Of a stretch of 55,023 bases of DNA, positions 51,017 through 55,023 are shown piece by piece. Below the pieces are notes generated by a model. The model worked only from the letters and a program-made list of their open reading frames with translations, ran no database searches and was not told the DNA's origin. The DNA is from Candidatus Melainabacteria bacterium (GTDB taxonomy: Bacteria; Cyanobacteriota; Vampirovibrionia; Obscuribacterales; Obscuribacteraceae), in NCBI GenBank assembly GCA_003242885.1, contig QKMZ01000008.1:1-55023 (forward strand), written 5' to 3'. A program made the position numbers and the translations under genes. How positions within the stretch are numbered: position 1 is the stretch's first letter; each line of letters opens with the position of its first letter.

Positions 51017-52324
51017 ATGCTCTCTTGCGTAGTAACAACTGTTTTCGTTTGTGTTTTGGTGTTCTGCTGGCGATGGAAGAATGTGAGGCTTCTATCAATA
51101 GCAGCGTGTCTTGTCCTTCAAATAATTATATGGTGGCCAGTTCAATCGGATGAAGCTACTGATGTAGTTTCCTCTGCGAAAAGGGCAATTGACTGCTATG
51201 GCAAAGAAGTTCCGCGCGATCATTGGATTCTTCCGCAAGATCATAATCATGAATTCAAGGATGGGCCTGCTCTCCATCTTGAAGTGGAGGATTTCTGGCA
51301 GTCATTTCATACTCGTCCTGAGTTGTCCCAGAAACTTACAACTTTCATTGCAAAGGACAAGGACGGAATCAGAATTGTTCAAAAGATTGGAGAACATCGA
51401 AAGAAATTCTATGTCGACAAGAATGGAAAACGTTCGTTTGACAAATTTTATGAATTCGCACGCCCTTTTTCGGAGGGGTTTGCAGCAGTTTCCAATGAAG
51501 TTTTATCACCGCGAGCAGGGAGCAGTGCTGGCCTCCGTGTTTGGCAATTCATTAATAGGAACGGAGACATCGCATTTCCTGGAAAATTTGAGGAGGTTTC
51601 GCAATTTTACTGTGGCAGGGCAGCAGTGATTCCGGTTTCTTCCTCAACCAACTCGCAGCCTGCTAAAAAAAACGTAGAAAGAAATGGTCCCAACACTCAC
51701 CAAATTAAGCATCCAATTTACATTGATACGCGAGGTCAAAGAGTTTTTGGCGGAGACTTTACGTGGGTGGGAGAATTTTCTGACGGTTGTGCTCCGGTTT
51801 TTACAGAAGGAAAACCAGACAGGACCGGTCTGGTCGACCTGAAGGGAACTTTCTTGATTTGTGGTTTCAAATTTGAGAATTTTTCTGAAGGACTTGGAGC
51901 TTTTAAAGATACAAAAACTGGACTCTATGGCTTCGCAGATCGTAAGGGGATTGTTCGCATTCGACCGCAATTTCAGTATGCGAATAGCTTTCACGAAGGT
52001 CTGGCGGTTGTAGGAGTCAGGCGCAAGGGGGAAATTCCAAATTGGCAACGTGAACAGTTGACCCTTATCGAACAGAGCGGAAGGGTTCCGTCGAGTCAAT
52101 GCGATGGAGAGGAATTTGACGGTCGCATTGCGGCTGCCTATATAACCAAGCAGGGTAAACTGCTTGACATAAAGCTACAGGAGCCTAAGGCTGATATCAA
52201 GTATGCCCAACAGTTTCACCATGGCACCGCTTATATCGATCTGTATACAGACCGGGATGTGTTTATAGACTTAGGCCTTGATGAACGCTTAAAAGCATAC
52301 CCACCACGTTTTCAATTAAGGTAA
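51017..52324 (+). CDS. Membrane-anchored WG-repeat protein
   Basis: A 435-residue protein. Two hydrophobic segments at the N-terminus (SCVVTTVFVCVLVFCW and LLSIAACLVLQIIIWWPV) anchor it. The rest contains WG/KWG β-repeats: F.DKFYEFARPFSEGFAAVS, INRNGDIAFPGKFEEVSQF, YIDTRGQRVFGGDFTWVGEF, GLVDLKGTFLICGFKFENFS and GFADRKGIVRIRPQFQYANSF. WG repeats form β-sheet scaffolds of unknown ligand specificity. GGAG five bases before the ATG at 51017 supports this start over a GTG 60 bases earlier. It probably faces the periplasm or outside; no enzyme motif is present. Confidence 0.8.
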   Translation: MLSCVVTTVFVCVLVFCWRWKNVRLLSIAACLVLQIIIWWPVQSDEATDVVSSAKRAIDCYGKEVPRDHWILPQDHNHEFKDGPALHLEVEDFWQSFHTRPELSQKLTTFIAKDKDGIRIVQKIGEHRKKFYVDKNGKRSFDKFYEFARPFSEGFAAVSNEVLSPRAGSSAGLRVWQFINRNGDIAFPGKFEEVSQFYCGRAAVIPVSSSTNSQPAKKNVERNGPNTHQIKHPIYIDTRGQRVFGGDFTWVGEFSDGCAPVFTEGKPDRTGLVDLKGTFLICGFKFENFSEGLGAFKDTKTGLYGFADRKGIVRIRPQFQYANSFHEGLAVVGVRRKGEIPNWQREQLTLIEQSGRVPSSQCDGEEFDGRIAAAYITKQGKLLDIKLQEPKADIKYAQQFHHGTAYIDLYTDRDVFIDLGLDERLKAYPPRFQLR

Positions 52325-52541
52325 GGGGCGTCACACTCCACGTTTAATTTGCAACCGCATTTCGGCTGTGACCGACTCCGAGGTCAACAATATTACTTTC
52401 GGATAGTACCGCTTTCACACAAGGATTTTGGTGAGCTCAAACCATCATCATAGGCGCGGTAGAGTTTCTTTCGTGCTTCGTCGTATCCGTCCGGCGAACA
52501 GCATCTTTTCGAAGTTTGAATTTTGCGACATGCTGTGAAGC

Positions 52542-52676
52542 ATGAGAGCAATTCAGCGAACGCCAGGTCCTTCTTTGGAAGAGCGCGAAAATTATTGGAT
52601 GAAGCTGATAGAACGAGCACGTGCCTATCCAAGCGGCATCACCGCGTTTTGTCGGGCATTGAGCATATTCGACTGA
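52542..52676 (+). pseudogene. Truncated IS66 tnpA
   Basis: A 44-codon frame (RTPGPSLEERENYWMKLIER, SGITAFCRALSIF) matches the N-terminal domain of IS66 TnpA-type proteins (…EERxxxWxxLIxR…S(G)xxxFCR…). It stops where the sequence switches to tnpC. The function is lost. Confidence 0.65.
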
Positions 52677-53738
52677 AACGTGCTTGCAGGAGCTGTGCAG
52701 AGCATGTAGTGATTGCGAATCGTCCTCCTTCTGTTATCGAGAAAGGCATGGCAGCGCCAGGAATGCTCGCTTATATTACAACAAGCAAGTACGCAGACCA
52801 CCTTCCTTTGAATCGCCTGGAAGGGATCTTCAAGCGAGATGGTGCTTCGATTTCCCGTTCATCAATGTGCGATTGGATGGCAGGAACAGCCCGTTGTCTG
52901 CTTCCAGTTTTACAAACGAATGAAACAGCTCGTCAGAGGGTCGAAAGTCATTTGGACTGATGATACACCCGTGAAGCTCCAGGACCGCGATCACGAGCGA
53001 AACATTCGAACAGGGCGAGTCTGGGTTTACATCGGAGATTCAGAAAATCCTCTTACTGTTTTCGATTTTACAGATTCTAGAAAACGCGATGGACCACTCA
53101 ATTTTCTGCAAGACTTCAGTGGTTTTCTGCAGGCAGATGCCTTCAGCGGTTACGACTGCATTTTTGCAGGCGGGAAAGTCCAGGAAGTAGCTTGCTGGGC
53201 TCATGCTCGACGCAAGTTCTTTGACGCGCTTTCAACAAATTCAGCAGCTTGTTCGACCGGTTTGCGAATGATCGGTGAACTTTATGCTGTCGAAAAGCGG
53301 ACGCATGACTTCTCGGAACTTCAACGACTGAATGAGAGAAAGTCCGAGTGCGCACCAATTCTAATGCGAATCAAGGAATGGCTGGACCAGCAAAAACTTG
53401 TTTCTTTGCCGAAGAGTCCTTTCGGAAAAGCTGTCACGTACGCGTTGAACAATTGGGCGGCGCTCAATCGATATCTCGAAGACGGAGCACTGACAATCGA
53501 CAACAACCGTTCCGAAAGAGCTTTAAGAGCTACGGCCGTTGGACGAAAAAACTGGCTCTTCATGGACAGCATGGATGGTGGAAAGAATGCCGCAATCATC
53601 ACCAGCTTGATTGCATCGTGCAAAGCACACAACGTCAATCCGCGGGAATACTTGACGGATGTTCTCACCAAACTTGCGCGGGGTACAACAGACTTAGACG
53701 CACTTTTGCCGCACATGTGGCAGCCAACGTGTACTTAG
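52655..53738 (+). pseudogene. IS66-family transposase TnpC, 5'-truncated and frameshifted
   Basis: The first frame gives HIRLKRACRSCAEHVVIANR, KGMAAPGMLAYITTSKYADH and SRSSMCDWMAGTARCLLPV, the zinc-binding and start of the DDE_Tnp_IS66 domain. A one-base excess in the T4 run at 52908-52911 shifts to a second frame that continues YKRMKQLVRGSKVIWTDDTP (first Asp), FLQADAFSGYDCIF (second Asp), EVACWAHARRKFFDAL and IDNNRSERALRATAVGRKNW (Glu). Removing one T would restore a single frame. The N-terminal ~150 residues are missing. A sequencing error in the T run is possible for the shift but not for the truncation. Confidence 0.85.
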
Positions 53739-53920
53739 CCGGACGGATACAACAAACCAGCTCACTTCTTCCTTAGACGCGCGCTCCACATTCCTGAGAC
53801 CGCCTTGACTTTTAATTCCAAAATCTCCTCTTCCTTTACCTTGTTCAAATTGCGCAAAAGCACTACATACTCACTGAGAGCCAGTCAACTCAATGTGTGA
53901 GCCTAACCGTATTTTCAATA

Positions 53921-53976
53921 ATCACAAACACAAGTTTGTATTACTGCAATCACAAACACAAGTTTGTATTACTGCT
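53921..53976. repeat. Tandem 28-bp repeat (two copies) with internal palindrome
   Basis: Two head-to-tail copies (53921-53948, 53949-53976) differ only at the last base. Each contains ACAAAC-ACAA-GTTTGT, a 6-bp inverted repeat. It lies ~180 bp upstream of the interrupted TPR gene and could be a regulator or Rep-type binding site. Confidence 0.8.
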
Positions 53977-54159
53977 CGGCTTCCGCTAATTGTTCTGAGC
54001 GAAATGCATCGCGAGGCTCTTTGCACAGTGAGTCGTTTTGTGCAACATGGCGAGATTATGCTTGCATATATCAGCATTTGGACATCACTCATGGCAATGT
54101 GAACACCCCGTATTGCCAAAGAAGAAACATGTTCGTATGATGGTTCAGGAGGGAAGATT

Positions 54160-54450
54160 GTGACCAGATTCGCTGTGTTTTTTGTAGTGCTTGTCGTAAA
54201 TCTCGCCGCAAGCGCGCAGGCGCAAGGATTGATCGGTGTCGCTCCCGAGCATGTGAACCCGAGAGTTTACGAGGCGCAGCAACGCAAGCATGCCAAAAGT
54301 TTGGAGCTGCAACGCGTGAAAATCATGCAGAAATCTTTGGCGGATTTGAAATCGCGTCAAGAGTGTGGCTCTGTCATATGGGAGCTTGCTCTGACTTACG
54401 AAAACCTTTGCCGATGGCAGGATGCGTTGTCCGCATATAACACGTTAGAA
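54160..54450 (+). pseudogene. Exported TPR-like protein gene, interrupted by IS3-family element
   Basis: A GTG start with AGGAGGG upstream opens a frame with a signal peptide (FAVFFVVLVVNLAASAQAQG) and one TPR-like unit (VIWELALTYENLCRWQDALS). After 97 codons the frame runs into the IS3 terminus at 54452. A read-through product would end at 54489 with ~12 IS-encoded residues. The displaced remainder may be at 444-641 if the molecule is circular. Confidence 0.72.
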
Positions 54451-54451
54451 G

Positions 54452-55023
54452 TGGCCCCGGTACTTCGGGCCAGCTTCGTTAGGAGTTAAGTGTTAATGAC
54501 TTCCTGCTCTTGTTCAGGTATTGAATACGGTATCATATCCAAATTATATACTTCAATAGCATTTTGTTTAATCTTCAATCCGTCCACGCCGAAACGCGCA
54601 TCAGCTGTTGATTCTGGTTTGCTGCAAAACGCTTCCCATGGTGTGCGGTAGCCCAACGATTGGTGCGGCCGCTCGTAATTGTAGAACTCAATCCACGCTG
54701 CGATTCCAGCGCGAGCATCAGCAACCGAATCGTATGCTTTTAGATAGACCTCTTCGTATTTCAGGCTCCTCCAGAGCCTTTCCACGAAGACGTTATCCAT
54801 CCAGCGGCCCTTGCCGTCCATGCTGATTGCTGTGCCGCAGTCTTTCAGAATGTCGGTGAAGTCTTCACTGGTGAAGGTGCTTCCTTGATCCGTATTGAAG
54901 ATTTCTGGAGTTCCATATGAGAGTGAGTCTGTTAGAGCATCTCCACAGAATGGCGATTCCATTGTGTTTGAAAGGCGCCATGAGAGAACAAATCGACTGT
55001 GCCAATCAATTACTGCCACCAAA
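54452..55023 (-). mobile_element. IS3-family insertion sequence, 3' part (cut by window edge)
   Basis: The terminus at 54452-54472 (TGGCCCC…GGGCCA) is an imperfect inverted match to 423-443. It contains the 3' two thirds of orfB. The orientation matches the element at the window start. The 5' flank is the interrupted TPR gene. Confidence 0.85.
54486..55022 (-). CDS. IS3-family transposase OrfB, C-terminal part
   Basis: The 178 visible residues are the integrase core (rve) of an IS3-type OrfB: VAVIDWHSRFVLSWRLSNTM, then IFNTDQGSTFTSEDF with the second Asp of the DDE triad, GRWMDNVFVERLWRSLKYEE with the catalytic Glu, and FYNYERPHQSLGYRTPWEAF. The first Asp and the N-terminal HTH/linker lie outside the window. 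A full OrfB is ~280 residues. The first codon shown (TTG) is internal to the protein, not a start. The C-terminus extends ~35 residues past the usual end (…DGLKIKQNAIEVYNLDMIPY). Confidence 0.92.
   Translation of the reverse strand: MVAVIDWHSRFVLSWRLSNTMESPFCGDALTDSLSYGTPEIFNTDQGSTFTSEDFTDILKDCGTAISMDGKGRWMDNVFVERLWRSLKYEEVYLKAYDSVADARAGIAAWIEFYNYERPHQSLGYRTPWEAFCSKPESTADARFGVDGLKIKQNAIEVYNLDMIPYSIPEQEQEVINT

Larger units (their letters stand above)
52476..53757 (+). mobile_element. Decayed IS66-family element
   Basis: An inverted repeat sharing GTATCCGTCCGGC lies at ~52476-52494 and ~53739-53757. Between are the start of tnpA, then a direct jump into the middle of tnpC; the rest of tnpA, all of tnpB and the N-terminal third of tnpC are missing. 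tnpC also has a frame break. A complete IS66 element is about 2.5 kb, so half has been lost. The element is inactive. Confidence 0.78.

Noticed and set aside
52393..52632. Minus-strand open frame at the IS66 left end
   Set aside because: It overlaps the inverted repeat and tnpA remnant antisense and has no recognisable motif.

Overview
The window looks like most of a mobilizable plasmid, or a large plasmid-derived segment. It carries an oriT-like nick sequence, a MobC–relaxase–coupling protein operon, a plasmid ssb, a primase-type replication module beside a repeat-rich origin candidate, a toxin–antitoxin pair and three mobile elements. No type IV secretion (VirB-like) genes, rRNA, tRNA or CRISPR array were seen. 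The host cannot be fixed from sequence alone. The mix (many TPR proteins, a WG-repeat protein, a giant RTX protein, treble-clef repeat proteins, an archaeo-eukaryotic-type plasmid primase) suggests a Gram-negative bacterium, possibly of the cyanobacteria/Melainabacteria neighbourhood; that is a low-confidence inference. The two window edges each cut an IS3-family element in the same orientation, with the 5' part on the left edge and the 3' part on the right. This suggests a circular molecule broken inside one IS copy, with about 330 bp of orfB missing.

Left third. An IS3 end is followed by an ECF sigma factor divergent from a winged-helix regulator that has a clear promoter/operator. Next comes the minus-strand mobilization operon (8069 to 2309): MobC-like, relaxase, basic protein, coupling protein without membrane helices, two-helix membrane protein, secreted protein. 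A TATCCTG|C oriT candidate lies at 8210-8217. A small defence/stability cluster follows (Abi_C HEPN protein, DUF1778–GNAT toxin–antitoxin pair, GGCT-like protein, second Rx4H protein). After it come a GC-rich structured non-coding segment and two treble-clef repeat proteins that flank ssb and sit next to a GP88-family gene.

Middle. Exported TPR proteins, a polymorphic-toxin-like nuclease with a putative immunity gene, a TonB-C protein and a possible PD-(D/E)XK protein run on the plus strand. The minus-strand replication region holds a primase-like Rep (26008-27609 and probably further upstream), a degenerate paralog that has lost the catalytic residues (27984-29030), and a DisA_N/DACNV-type protein (24500-25912). 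Upstream is a ~1.1 kb non-coding region full of YYCGGAAAT and GATC-centred repeats, the best oriV candidate. A divergent HTH/coiled-coil gene overlaps an HNH gene that is split by a Tn552-like transposon (31315-34536) with exact 24-bp terminal repeats.

Right third. One 14.8 kb gene encodes a ~4,940-residue RTX protein with about 35 repeats of ~90 residues and an embedded C39-like peptidase domain. Beyond it are a secreted protein, a membrane WG-repeat protein, a decayed IS66 element, a tandem 28-bp repeat and an exported TPR gene cut by the IS3 element.
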